The notes beneath the pieces were generated by a model that saw nothing but the letters and a program-made list of their open reading frames with translations, was not told the origin of the DNA and searched no databases. Both the position numbers and the translations under genes were made by a program. Shown here one piece after another: positions 1 through 7,057 of a stretch of DNA of 28,443 nt. Origin of the DNA: Spirochaetota bacterium (GTDB taxonomy: Bacteria; Spirochaetota; Spirochaetia; DSM-27196; PWMO01); the NCBI GenBank assembly GCA_009908925.1, contig JAAAOH010000308.1, positions 1 through 28,443 on the forward strand. Reading direction: 5' to 3'. Position 1 is the stretch's first letter. Each line of letters starts with the position of its first letter.

Positions 1-1046
1 ACAAAGAGCTCTTCCTGCTTGAAGCTCACCGCCACCCGATCCGCCTCGAGCTGAATGCGGATGACCGCCGCGGAGAGTGTGAGGTTTTCGAGCCTCAAAT
101 GTACGAGACGCTGCAGCGTCTCCTCCCGGCGGCTCGGCTGTGCCGGGGTGATACGCTCGGTGTGCTGTGTGCCACCTTCGAACTCGAGGGTGATGAGGAG
201 CTCCCGCACACTCTCACCCCGCTGTGTTACGCGCGTGAGCAGGTCTGCGAGAAGTCGAAAGACGGCATGCTCGAGCATGCCCGTGCTGCGAATCGGGGAG
301 AGGGGAGAGAGCGAGGTGGTCGGCTCCTCGTCGATTGGCTCGGCCTGGAGGGGAAGATTCTCGCTGTCGGTTGCAAAGCGATAGATCGCAAGTGCCTCGG
401 CCCCGAGGCGTTTTCGAATGTCATCGCGGGGCAGGGCGGTGAAGTCCCCCACAGTGCGCAGGCCGAGGTTCTCTGTGAGTCCGAGGATGCGCGGAGGCAA
501 GGGGAGGAGGGAGAGCGGTGTCTCAACGACTGCCACCGCCTCCTCTTCCGGTGTCTCGAATACGCGCACCTTCTTTCGCCGCTTCGCCCAGGCAAAGGTT
601 CCGAAGCGGGTAAAGCCGACGGCGATATTTGCATGAAACCCGTGCTCTGCAAGACGCGACTTTATCAAGTCGGCCCATTCACGGCGGGAGTCGAAGAGGG
701 GGAGCAGCCCACGAGTGTCCATCCAGAAGATCTCGGGGTCGAAGCTGCAGTGCTCGATGTCGGGGCTGAAAACCGAGAGGATCTGCCGGACTTCATCCCG
801 CGCGCCTTCGAGGTCCTGCTGCGAGACGATGTCCGCACGCAGCTGCGATGCGAGCGACAGGGCGGTTGCATAGCGCATGCCGCGCCGGATACCGAGGGTG
901 GCTGCCGGCCTGTTGAGCGCTTCGATGCGCGCGAGGGGGCGGTTCGAGGCGACGACCGCTGCAGGGTGCTCGCGCCACTGAGGTCGCCTTCGAAAGAGTA
1001 CCTGCAGCGAGAGCTCGGGAAGATTAACGCATGCCGGTCGGGGCAT
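1..1046 (-). CDS. imuB: ImuB-like inactive Y-family DNA polymerase (partial, runs off left edge)
   Basis: The first 348 codons of a Y-family polymerase-like protein are present; the C-terminus lies outside the window. The protein begins MPRPACVNLPELSLQ. Where Pol IV has its first catalytic Asp there is none (ACVNLPEL), and the Ser-x-Asp-Glu motif is replaced by CSFDPEIFWMD, which fits the catalytically dead ImuB branch. A helix-hairpin-helix-like stretch (LGLTENLGLRTVGDFTALP) and the start of a little-finger domain follow. ImuB is known as the adaptor that links ImuA, the beta clamp and the error-prone polymerase DnaE2 in SOS mutagenesis. The ATG at 1046 lies 23 bp inside the end of imuA, which suggests translational coupling. 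The gene is the third of a lexA-imuA-imuB operon and should be LexA-controlled. The family call is firm; the dead-polymerase reading rests on motif comparison by eye. Confidence 0.85.
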   Translation of the reverse strand, partial: MPRPACVNLPELSLQVLFRRRPQWREHPAAVVASNRPLARIEALNRPAATLGIRRGMRYATALSLASQLRADIVSQQDLEGARDEVRQILSVFSPDIEHCSFDPEIFWMDTRGLLPLFDSRREWADLIKSRLAEHGFHANIAVGFTRFGTFAWAKRRKKVRVFETPEEEAVAVVETPLSLLPLPPRILGLTENLGLRTVGDFTALPRDDIRKRLGAEALAIYRFATDSENLPLQAEPIDEEPTTSLSPLSPIRSTGMLEHAVFRLLADLLTRVTQRGESVRELLITLEFEGGTQHTERITPAQPSRREETLQRLVHLRLENLTLSAAVIRIQLEADRVAVSFKQEELF

Positions 1047-1629
1047 AGCAGTCCTCCCCCGAGCGCACTCCCGGTCCACCCTGCTTATCCCGGGTGATGC
1101 GAACCCGCACGTGATACCGCCCACCGGCAGTCCGCTCCCGCGACACCAACCCCCGCAGCGAGATCATCGAACCACGCAGCGGCCTGTCCCCATGCGAGAT
1201 GCACAAAACCCCGACCTCCCCGTTTCGGGCCAGCCGCAGCAACCGTCCCTGGGCCGCATCGGAGATCCCTGCGCCGTCCTCGAGATCGACGATGATGAGG
1301 GCGAACGCACGCGAGCGAAGCAGATGCTCGGCGGCGCGGACCGCCTGCAGCGCATCCGTCGCGAACACGAAGTCCAGCGCCCGGAGATCGACACCCGCGG
1401 CGGCGAGATCGGGCGGATACACCACATCCTCGGTTGCCGATATCCAGGCGACCGTCTGCCCCGCAGCCTGCATGCGCGCGGTGAGCACGGCTGCGAGCGT
1501 CGTCGTAGCTACGCCGCGAAAATGGGCAAGACGCCCGGTGAGATCGATGGTGGATTTCGCGGGACGGCGTGACTGCTCGAGATCGCTCGCGCGTACGAGC
1601 CGGATGTCATTCGGGATGGGTGCCGACAT
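1024..1629 (-). CDS. imuA: ImuA/SulA-type RecA-like mutagenesis protein
   Basis: This 201-aa protein sits between lexA and imuB, the classical place of imuA. Residues 32-85 align by eye with the RecA core: GRLAHFRGVATTTL matches the region GRIVEIYG...GKTTL, and LIIVDLEDGAG (111-121) matches a Walker B strand. The P-loop is about three residues shorter than in RecA and has no Gly-Lys, so ATP binding is doubtful. ImuA of other bacteria is a RecA-fold protein that works with ImuB and DnaE2 in SOS-induced translesion synthesis. The start at 1629 has a good Shine-Dalgarno (GGAG, 9 nt upstream). The gene begins 27 bp after the lexA stop and overlaps imuB by 23 bp, so all three are probably on one SOS transcript. 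The assignment relies strongly on context. Confidence 0.75.
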   Translation of the reverse strand: MSAPIPNDIRLVRASDLEQSRRPAKSTIDLTGRLAHFRGVATTTLAAVLTARMQAAGQTVAWISATEDVVYPPDLAAAGVDLRALDFVFATDALQAVRAAEHLLRSRAFALIIVDLEDGAGISDAAQGRLLRLARNGEVGVLCISHGDRPLRGSMISLRGLVSRERTAGGRYHVRVRITRDKQGGPGVRSGEDCYAPTGMR

Positions 1630-1643
1630 GCTGCTGTTCTCCT

Positions 1644-1669
1644 CTATTCCTCCGGGCTATTCCTCCGGG
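1644..1669. repeat. Perfect 13-bp tandem duplication at the lexA/imuA junction
   Basis: The sequence CTATTCCTCCGGG occurs twice in a row (1644-1656 and 1657-1669). On the minus strand each copy reads CCCGGAGGAATAG. The upstream copy encodes the last two Glu codons and the TAG stop of lexA. The second copy adds another in-frame-looking GGAGGAATAG just after the stop and enriches the region in Shine-Dalgarno-like sequence ahead of imuA. It looks like a recent slippage duplication. Confidence 0.9.
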
Positions 1670-2292
1670 TAGGGCCGGACGGTCGAGTCGAGATAGCGCC
1701 GCACTTCAATGACCCTGCCGAGAACGGAAAACTGTGCCGTATGTTCCGGAATGATGGGGTCGAATGCGGGATTCTCGGGGTGCAACTCGACGCGGCCCGC
1801 CCGCCGGTAGAGCCGCTTCACCGTTGCCTCGTCCTCGACGAGAGCAACCACGATTTCCCCGTGTTCAGCAGTTGCTGAACGCCGCACGACGACGATGTCG
1901 CCGTCGAGGATGGCCGCCTCCCGCATGCTCTCACCCCGCACGCGCAGGGCAAAGAGGTCTTCACGGCGAAACCGCGAGCGCACGGCAACGTACCCCTCGA
2001 GGTCCTCCGTGGCGGTGGTAAGTGCACCGGCCTGCACCCGGCCGAGCAGAGGAACGAGGGCGGCAGGCAGATTCTCCCGACCGGGGAGACGATATCCCCG
2101 TGCCTTGCCCGGTGTTTTCTCGAGCAGACCCTCGCTCACGAGCTCCTCGAGATGCTCGCGGGCGCTCTGCACGGCCTTGAATCCGAAGGCCTGCTGCACC
2201 TCGCGCACTGTAGGAGGATTTCCGGAGACGATACGATTCCGGACAAAGTGATAGATTTCAGTGCGTGTTTTTCCCGGCTCGGAATATGCCAT
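1657..2292 (-). CDS. lexA: LexA SOS repressor and self-cleaving protease
   Basis: This 211-aa protein has the full LexA layout. Residues 8-70 form the winged helix-turn-helix (PPTVREVQQAFGF at 26-38). The self-cleavage site is Ala88-Gly89 (GRVQAGALTTA). The catalytic dyad is Ser122 (RGESMRE) and Lys159 (EATVKRLY). LexA represses SOS genes until RecA filaments trigger its autoproteolysis. It is the first gene of an operon with imuA and imuB, so it likely controls itself and the mutagenesis genes. The start at 2292 is fixed by length against other LexA proteins: 25 residues precede the conserved PPT, much as usual, and there is no other Met before residue 123. There is no Shine-Dalgarno; a promoter lies immediately upstream and predicts an almost leaderless message. 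Confidence 0.96.
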   Translation of the reverse strand: MAYSEPGKTRTEIYHFVRNRIVSGNPPTVREVQQAFGFKAVQSAREHLEELVSEGLLEKTPGKARGYRLPGRENLPAALVPLLGRVQAGALTTATEDLEGYVAVRSRFRREDLFALRVRGESMREAAILDGDIVVVRRSATAEHGEIVVALVEDEATVKRLYRRAGRVELHPENPAFDPIIPEHTAQFSVLGRVIEVRRYLDSTVRPYPEE

Positions 2293-2299
2293 CGCTCAT

Positions 2300-2329
2300 A
2301 CTATACCAGACAAATGTACGGTATGTCAA
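2300..2329 (-). promoter_or_regulatory. lexA promoter
   Basis: On the minus strand a perfect -35 TTGACA (2329-2324) is followed after 18 bp by TATAGT (2305-2300). The predicted transcription start is about 2293, one base before the lexA ATG. The -35 is perfect and the -10 matches five of six sigma70 consensus bases. Confidence 0.7.
2303..2324. promoter_or_regulatory. Candidate LexA operator (inverted repeat across the lexA promoter)
   Basis: ATACC (2303-2307) and GGTAT (2320-2324) form an inverted repeat with a 12-bp spacer. It fills the space between the -35 and -10 of lexA and touches both. An autoregulating LexA would be expected to bind here. The motif is not the enterobacterial CTG-N10-CAG box or the Gram-positive GAAC-N4-GTTC box, so the assignment is by position only. 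Confidence 0.45.
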
Positions 2330-2339
2330 TCCTGCTTGC

Positions 2340-2368
2340 TTGAAAGATCCTCGCGGTACTGCTAGTCT
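2340..2368 (+). promoter_or_regulatory. Putative dus promoter
   Basis: TTGAAA (2340-2345), 17 bp, then TAGTCT (2363-2368), with an extended -10 TG at 2360-2361. The predicted start is 2375, exactly the GTG start codon of dus. There is no Shine-Dalgarno, so the message may be leaderless. The site is divergent from the lexA promoter. Confidence 0.45.
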
Positions 2369-2374
2369 GTCCCC

Positions 2375-3472
2375 GTGACACCGGACCCTCGGCTCATTCT
2401 TGCACCCATGGCGACGCTCACCCATCCGGCTTTTCGAACCCTCGTGGATGAGTACGGTGGCTGCGACCTGTACTTCTCGGAGATGATCAGCGCAGAGGCG
2501 TTTCTCGGCGGCACACCCTTCGAGTACGCCTATCGCGATGCCCACCCCGATCCGCAGCGCCTCGTCTATCAGCTCGTCGGGCGAAGTGCCGAGGCGATTA
2601 TCGAAGCCGCACGCCGACTCGCCGAGGAGCCGGTCTGCGGCATCGACGTCAACATGGGCTGCAGCGCGCCGCAGATTGCCAAACGTGGCGCCGGCGTCAC
2701 CTGGATGCAGCATCGAGAGGCTGCAGCACGCCTCATAGAGCGCCTGCGAGCCGTGGCGCCCGGAAAAGCCGTCTCCGCCAAGTTTCGGCTCGGAAGCGGC
2801 GAGAATCCTGATGACCTCGTGGAGTTCGCGCGTGCCCTCGAAGCGGCCGGGGCGAGTTTCCTCACGCTCCACCCCCGCTTTCGCAGGCAGACCTACAGCC
2901 GGCCCGCACGCTGGAGCTACGTTGGCCGGCTTCGCGAAGCGCTCTCCATTCCGCTCTACGGGAGCGGTGACATCTCCGACGCCGCCTCGGTGCGCGCCCG
3001 CGTGGAAGAAAGCGGAGTGGAGGGCGTGATGATCGGACGCGCGGCTGCACAGAAGCCGTGGATTTTCGCCGAGATACGGGCGGAGCGTGCCGCAGGCGAC
3101 GGCACTGCGGGCGGCGACGACACCCCCGCCGCCCGGGCCACGACCGTCTCCGGCCCCGGCGTCGCCGACGGCGCCGTCGACCTCGCGGTCGTTGCAGAGC
3201 GCTTTCACGAGCTTCTCGAGACGATGCTCCCGGAAGCCTTCTTCGTCACGCGATCACGACGATTCTACGCCTACTTTCTGAAGAACCTCGCCTTCGGCCA
3301 TCGCCTTGCCGCACAGGTGCAGCATCTTGAGTCCTACGAGGAGATACGGGGGCGCGTGGCGTCATACTTCGCAGAGCATCCCGAGCACCGCGCGCTGCCG
3401 CTCGGGCCGCGTCGATCGCCGGCGGAGTTCCACTCCGAGCCCGAGCGCCGGAAGAGGCCTGTCCATGCGTGA
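2375..3472 (+). CDS. dus: tRNA-dihydrouridine synthase (Dus family)
   Basis: This 365-aa FMN-dependent enzyme should reduce specific uridines of tRNA to dihydrouridine. The N-terminus (LILAPMATLTHPAFR) is the first strand of the Dus barrel. Cys96 in NMGCSAPQIAKRGAG is the expected catalytic acid, AKFRLG carries the conserved Lys, and LHPRFRRQ and GVMIGRAAAQKPWIF are FMN-phosphate-region motifs. The GTG at 2375 is chosen because the first barrel strand starts at residue 6; the next Met (2409) would delete it. The linker between barrel and helical domain (about residues 230-260) is unusually long and rich in Gly, Ala, Asp and Thr. The C-terminal tail is basic. The gene overlaps the downstream channel gene by 8 bp. 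Which Dus subfamily and which tRNA position it serves cannot be told by eye. Confidence 0.93.
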   Translation: MTPDPRLILAPMATLTHPAFRTLVDEYGGCDLYFSEMISAEAFLGGTPFEYAYRDAHPDPQRLVYQLVGRSAEAIIEAARRLAEEPVCGIDVNMGCSAPQIAKRGAGVTWMQHREAAARLIERLRAVAPGKAVSAKFRLGSGENPDDLVEFARALEAAGASFLTLHPRFRRQTYSRPARWSYVGRLREALSIPLYGSGDISDAASVRARVEESGVEGVMIGRAAAQKPWIFAEIRAERAAGDGTAGGDDTPAARATTVSGPGVADGAVDLAVVAERFHELLETMLPEAFFVTRSRRFYAYFLKNLAFGHRLAAQVQHLESYEEIRGRVASYFAEHPEHRALPLGPRRSPAEFHSEPERRKRPVHA

Positions 3473-4457
3473 TCGTACCGCTCACCAGGTCATCGTTGCC
3501 GGAGTCATTGTCCTCACCACCTTGCTCGCCGGCACGGTCGGCTACATGCTCATCGAGGGATGGGGAGTCGTCGACGCCTTCTACATGACGGTGCTGTCGG
3601 TAAGCACGACGGGCTTTCGCGAGGTTCACCCGCTCTCGAACAGCGGCAAGCTGCTCACGGTGGCCATCATCATCGCCGGGGTGCTCTCCATCGCCTATCT
3701 TGCCGGGCGCGCCGCACAGCTGCTCATCGAGCGCTACATATTGAGGAGACGAGGAATGGACAGACAGATTCGTCGGCTGAGGAATCACTATATCGTCTGC
3801 GGATACGGACGGATGGGCCGCCACGTATGTACCGAGCTCGAGGCGGAGCGCGCCAATTACGTTGTCATAGAGAAGGACGAAGCGCTCCTCGACAGGCTGA
3901 TAAGCGGCGGTGTGCTCTACGTGCAGGGCGATGCCACTAACGATGAAGCTCTGCTACGCGCGGGCATCGAGCACGCAAAAGGCCTCATTACCGTCGTTTC
4001 CTCGGATCCGGAAAACGTCTACACCACGCTCTCGGCGAAGACCCTGAACCCGAATGTGTTCGTTGTCTCGCGGGCACTGCAGGATGAGACCGAGTCGAAG
4101 CTGCGAAAGGCCGGTGCCGACCGCGTCATAAAGCCCTATGAGCACGTGGGGCAGCGCATGGCACAGCTGCTGCTGCGGCCCGGTATCGTTGAGTTCATGG
4201 ACACCGTGGCGCATGAGGCAGGGAAGGACATCAAGATGGAGGAGATCATCATCAGCGACGAGTCCCAGCTCGTCGGCCACTCCCTTCTCGACTCGCCCAT
4301 TCGCGACGAACTCAACATCATAATCGTCGTCATTCACAGGCAGGACGGCGAGCTCATCTACAATCCGTCGTCCATCGTGGAGCTGCAGGCGGGCGACCAT
4401 ATGATTGCCGTGGGTGACAGGGATAACCTGAAACGGCTCGCTGAGTTCTGCGTGTAG
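3465..4457 (+). CDS. Two-helix ion channel with RCK (TrkA-N/TrkA-C) domain
   Basis: This 330-aa protein has the MthK layout. TM1 is about residues 9-29, the pore loop 40-55, TM2 about 62-85. An RCK-N Rossmann domain starts near 107 (YIVCGYGRMGRH, dinucleotide-binding Gly motif), and an RCK-C domain occupies about 240-330. Such proteins are ligand-gated K+ channels. The filter reads TTGFR (48-52) instead of TVGYG, so selectivity is open to question. The ATG at 3465 overlaps the dus stop and puts TM1 at the N-terminus; longer in-frame extensions only add dus-shadow sequence. A second ATG at codon 98 (3756) has its own strong ribosome-binding sequence and would give the soluble RCK part alone. 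The gene ends 4 bp from the convergent DUF72 gene. Confidence 0.9.
   Translation: MRDRTAHQVIVAGVIVLTTLLAGTVGYMLIEGWGVVDAFYMTVLSVSTTGFREVHPLSNSGKLLTVAIIIAGVLSIAYLAGRAAQLLIERYILRRRGMDRQIRRLRNHYIVCGYGRMGRHVCTELEAERANYVVIEKDEALLDRLISGGVLYVQGDATNDEALLRAGIEHAKGLITVVSSDPENVYTTLSAKTLNPNVFVVSRALQDETESKLRKAGADRVIKPYEHVGQRMAQLLLRPGIVEFMDTVAHEAGKDIKMEEIIISDESQLVGHSLLDSPIRDELNIIIVVIHRQDGELIYNPSSIVELQAGDHMIAVGDRDNLKRLAEFCV
3743..3758 (+). promoter_or_regulatory. Internal ribosome-binding site and ATG inside the RCK channel gene
   Basis: GAGGAG (3743-3748) lies 7 nt before an in-frame ATG (3756-3758, Met98), with a second GAGGA directly at the ATG. The start falls just after TM2 and before the RCK domain, as does the known internal start (Met107) of archaeal MthK. 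Confidence 0.5.
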
Positions 4458-4461
4458 AAGG

Positions 4462-5187
4462 TCAGCCGCCTTTCTCCAGCAGCGCCCTCAGCCGTAGCGC
4501 ATTTCGCGGCGCGTATCCGTGCTGATCGTTGTCGAAATAGATATACACGTCGATCCCCTCGGCGTCCCGATCCCGTGCCCACCGGGCCCAGCCCGAGAGC
4601 GTCTCATCGTCGTAACTGCCCTCGTAGGCATCTCCGGGACCGTGCAGGCGCACGTCGGTGAAATCCGTCGTGATCTCGAGAGGGGAGCGGTATCCGGCAA
4701 GCTCGTAGATACAGAAGGCCGCCCCCCGGGACCGAAGAAGCCGTGTCACCGACTCCGTCATCCAGGATTCGTCGCGGAACTCGAATACGTAACGAAACCC
4801 GGCAGGCAGAGCCTCGAGGAACGCCTCGAGGCGATCGGGATTCGCGCGCCAGCGCGGGGGAAGCTGGAAGAGGAGGGGACCGAGGCGGTCGCCGAGAGCC
4901 TTCACGTTGTCCAGGAACCGGGCCGACGCAGCGGCAGGATCTTTGAGCTTCTTCATGTGGGTGATGTAGCGACTCGCCTTGACAGAAAAAAGAAAGTCCT
5001 GCGGCACGGCACCGCGCCATGTGGCGAACTGCTCAGGGTCGGGCAGGTTGTAGAAGCTCTTGTTGAGCTCCACGGTGTCGAAGCGTTCCCGGTAATACTC
5101 GAGCCACGCGTCCGGCGCCAGGTCCTGCGGGTAGAATGTGCCGCGCCAGTGAGGGTAGTTCCAGCCCGAGGTGCCGATGCGTATCAT
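4462..5187 (-). CDS. DUF72 (YecE-like) family protein
   Basis: This 241-aa protein is a clear DUF72 member, a TIM-barrel-like family of unknown function. The start IRIGTSGWNYPHWRGTFYP, the block FDTVELNKSFYNLP (36-49), FSVKASRYITHMKKL (67-81) and the C-terminal VYIYFDNDQHGYAPRNAL are family hallmarks. The length is normal. The ATG overlaps the stop of the upstream dehydrogenase (ATGA, 5184-5187), so translation is probably coupled and the gene is the last of the htrA operon. No substrate can be deduced. It ends 4 bp from the convergent channel gene, with no room for a separate terminator. Confidence 0.93.
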   Translation of the reverse strand: MIRIGTSGWNYPHWRGTFYPQDLAPDAWLEYYRERFDTVELNKSFYNLPDPEQFATWRGAVPQDFLFSVKASRYITHMKKLKDPAAASARFLDNVKALGDRLGPLLFQLPPRWRANPDRLEAFLEALPAGFRYVFEFRDESWMTESVTRLLRSRGAAFCIYELAGYRSPLEITTDFTDVRLHGPGDAYEGSYDDETLSGWARWARDRDAEGIDVYIYFDNDQHGYAPRNALRLRALLEKGG

Positions 5188-5993
5188 CGCGAGTAGCTGT
5201 GAACCGCGCCCCGGGAGCGCGATATGATCTGATCGACGAGCCGGGGAGCGAGCCTGGCCAGGAGCACGAAGAGCTTCCCCTGCAGGGTCATGACGAGCTC
5301 GCGTCGCCGCCTCGCGACCACGCCGAGCACCGCGGCGGCAACTTCCGCCTGTGAGGTTTTCCAGGAGCGTCGGATGCTCATGAGCGTCCCGTCGGCGGCG
5401 TAGATCTGCTTATCGGGATCGTTTTCCGTGAAGCTTACCCACACAGAGCCGACGTGCACGCCCTGGGGCTCGAGCTCCGCCCTGAGGGATTGCGAGAGCC
5501 CGGTGAGTGCCATCTTGGCCGCGGAGTACATTGCCACGCCGGGAAAGCCGCGGACTCCGGCAAGACTGGAGATGAACACCACCGATCCCCGCGCATCGAG
5601 CAGGTGCGGGACCGCGTATCGGGTGGGTAAGGCCGCGCCGAGAATGTTCACCCGCGTGACCTCTTCTACGACCTCGGGGGCGGTATCGGCGAAGGGGCCG
5701 CGCATGGAGATGCCGGCGTTGTTCACGAGGACGTCCAAGCGTCCGCGAACGCCGGCGGCGTGCTCTATGAGGCCCCGGGCCTCCTCGGCAACCGTCACAT
5801 CACAGGCGTACGCCGAAACCGCGTATCCCGCCGACGCGAGCTCCTGTCGTACTTCCTCGAGGCGCTCGCGGTTGCGGCCGTTCAGCACGACGTGGGCACC
5901 GGCGGCAGCAAAGGCCCTCGCGGTCTCCCGTCCGATGCCGCGGCTCGAGCCGGTCACTACCACCACGTGTTCGCTGAAGTCGCCGCCTGCCAT
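5184..5993 (-). CDS. Short-chain dehydrogenase/reductase (SDR)
   Basis: This 269-aa NAD(P)-dependent oxidoreductase is of the classical SDR type. Residues 13-20 carry TGSSRGIG (cofactor binding), followed by LNGRNRERLEEV, the CDVT acidic turn, NNAG (about 91-94), a catalytic Ser in VVFISSLAG and YSAAK (Tyr and Lys of the active site). NGRNR after strand 2 suggests NADP(H) preference. The C-terminus carries a mixed basic/hydrophobic segment (ELVMTLQGKLFVLLARLAPRLVDQIISR) that could associate with membrane, as in some lipid-modifying SDRs; this is inference. The start has GGGAG 6 nt upstream. It lies 12 bp after the dnaJ-type gene and overlaps the DUF72 gene by 4 bp. The substrate is unknown. 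Confidence 0.92.
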   Translation of the reverse strand: MAGGDFSEHVVVVTGSSRGIGRETARAFAAAGAHVVLNGRNRERLEEVRQELASAGYAVSAYACDVTVAEEARGLIEHAAGVRGRLDVLVNNAGISMRGPFADTAPEVVEEVTRVNILGAALPTRYAVPHLLDARGSVVFISSLAGVRGFPGVAMYSAAKMALTGLSQSLRAELEPQGVHVGSVWVSFTENDPDKQIYAADGTLMSIRRSWKTSQAEVAAAVLGVVARRRRELVMTLQGKLFVLLARLAPRLVDQIISRSRGAVHSYSR

Positions 5994-6005
5994 TCGATTC
6001 TCCCA

Positions 6006-7037
6006 TTATTGCCGCGGCTCGAACCGCGACTTCTCGCGAAGCTGCTCGTAGAGCTGTTTCTCCGCATCGGTCGGCTTCTCGGGCACCACGATTTTCATGA
6101 CGGCATAGAGATCGCCACGGCCATGCTGCTTGCGCAGTCCCTTACCCTTGAGCCGGAAGCGTTTTCCGCTCTGCGTTCCCGGCGGAATCGTGATGGATGC
6201 GGTCCCCCCGACGATCGGGACGCTGATCTTCGCACCGAGTACGGCTTCCGCCGGGGTGATCGGAACGTCGGTCTCGAGATCCGGTCCCTTCACCCTGAAC
6301 GTGGGGTGGGGTTCGATTCGCATCCTCAGATAGAGGTCACCTTTGCGGCCGCCGCCGGCTGCGGCGCCGCCCTGGCCGCTGAGGCGAAGTCGCTCGCCGT
6401 CATTTATGCCGGGCGGGATCTTTACCTCGTAGTTACGGGTGCGTGAATGCACGCGACCCGATGCGTCGGCCTCTCGCTGCTCGAGGGTGACCGTCTTCTT
6501 GCCGCCGTGGTAGGCATCCTCGAGCGGAATGCTCACCTCGGCCTCATGATCCTCGCCCTTCGCGCCCCATGTTCCGGCGCCGGTCGACCTGCCCTGGCTC
6601 TCCCTGCCGAAGCCGCCGAAGGCGTTCCCGAAGAGAGACTCGAAGAAGTCGCTGAAACCGCCGCCGCGGTCGCCGCCGAAGAAGTCGAAGCCTTCACCCC
6701 CGATGTCTCCGAAGCCGAAGGTCTGTCGGAACCCGCCGGCGCCGGCGCCGCCACGGCCGCCGGCGTCGCGGAAGGCCTCCCATCCGGGGGGCGGCCTGAA
6801 ATCATCGCCCTCGTGATAGTTCGGCCCGAGTTGATCGTACTTGCGCCGCTTCTCCGGGTCCTTGAGTACCTCGTAGGCCTCGTTTATCTCCTTGAACTTT
6901 GTCTCCGCTTCTTCGGACTTGTTGACGTCGGGGTGATATTTCCGCGCAAGCTTGCGGTACGCGTCATGTATTGCATCCTGAGAAGCCGAGCGGTCCACGC
7001 CGAGCGTCTCGTAGTAGTCTTTGTATTTCACCGCCAT
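6006..7037 (-). CDS. DnaJ-type co-chaperone without zinc finger (CbpA/class B)
   Basis: This 343-aa protein starts with a J domain (about 6-70) holding the HPD motif at 35-37, which stimulates DnaK ATPase. Residues 75-165 are a long Gly/Phe-rich linker with several FGF and FF pairs. Two beta-rich client-binding domains follow, about 165 to the end (EVSIPLEDAYHGGKKTV, IPPGINDGERLRLSGQG, GDLYLRMRIEPHPTFRVKGPDL). There are no CxxCxGxG repeats, so it is a class B J-protein like CbpA, not canonical DnaJ. It lies 20 bp after htrA and 12 bp before the SDR gene in one operon. The Shine-Dalgarno is GGAG 8 nt before the ATG. A role in protein quality control with the neighbouring HtrA protease is likely. 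Confidence 0.95.
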   Translation of the reverse strand: MAVKYKDYYETLGVDRSASQDAIHDAYRKLARKYHPDVNKSEEAETKFKEINEAYEVLKDPEKRRKYDQLGPNYHEGDDFRPPPGWEAFRDAGGRGGAGAGGFRQTFGFGDIGGEGFDFFGGDRGGGFSDFFESLFGNAFGGFGRESQGRSTGAGTWGAKGEDHEAEVSIPLEDAYHGGKKTVTLEQREADASGRVHSRTRNYEVKIPPGINDGERLRLSGQGGAAAGGGRKGDLYLRMRIEPHPTFRVKGPDLETDVPITPAEAVLGAKISVPIVGGTASITIPPGTQSGKRFRLKGKGLRKQHGRGDLYAVMKIVVPEKPTDAEKQLYEQLREKSRFEPRQ

Positions 7038-7057
7038 TGCGCTGCTCCTGTCTGCGC

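Noticed and set aside
3306..3464. N-terminal extension of the channel gene in the same frame
   Set aside because: It lies inside dus, has dus-shadow composition and would place 53 charged residues before TM1. The ATG at 3465 fits the family.
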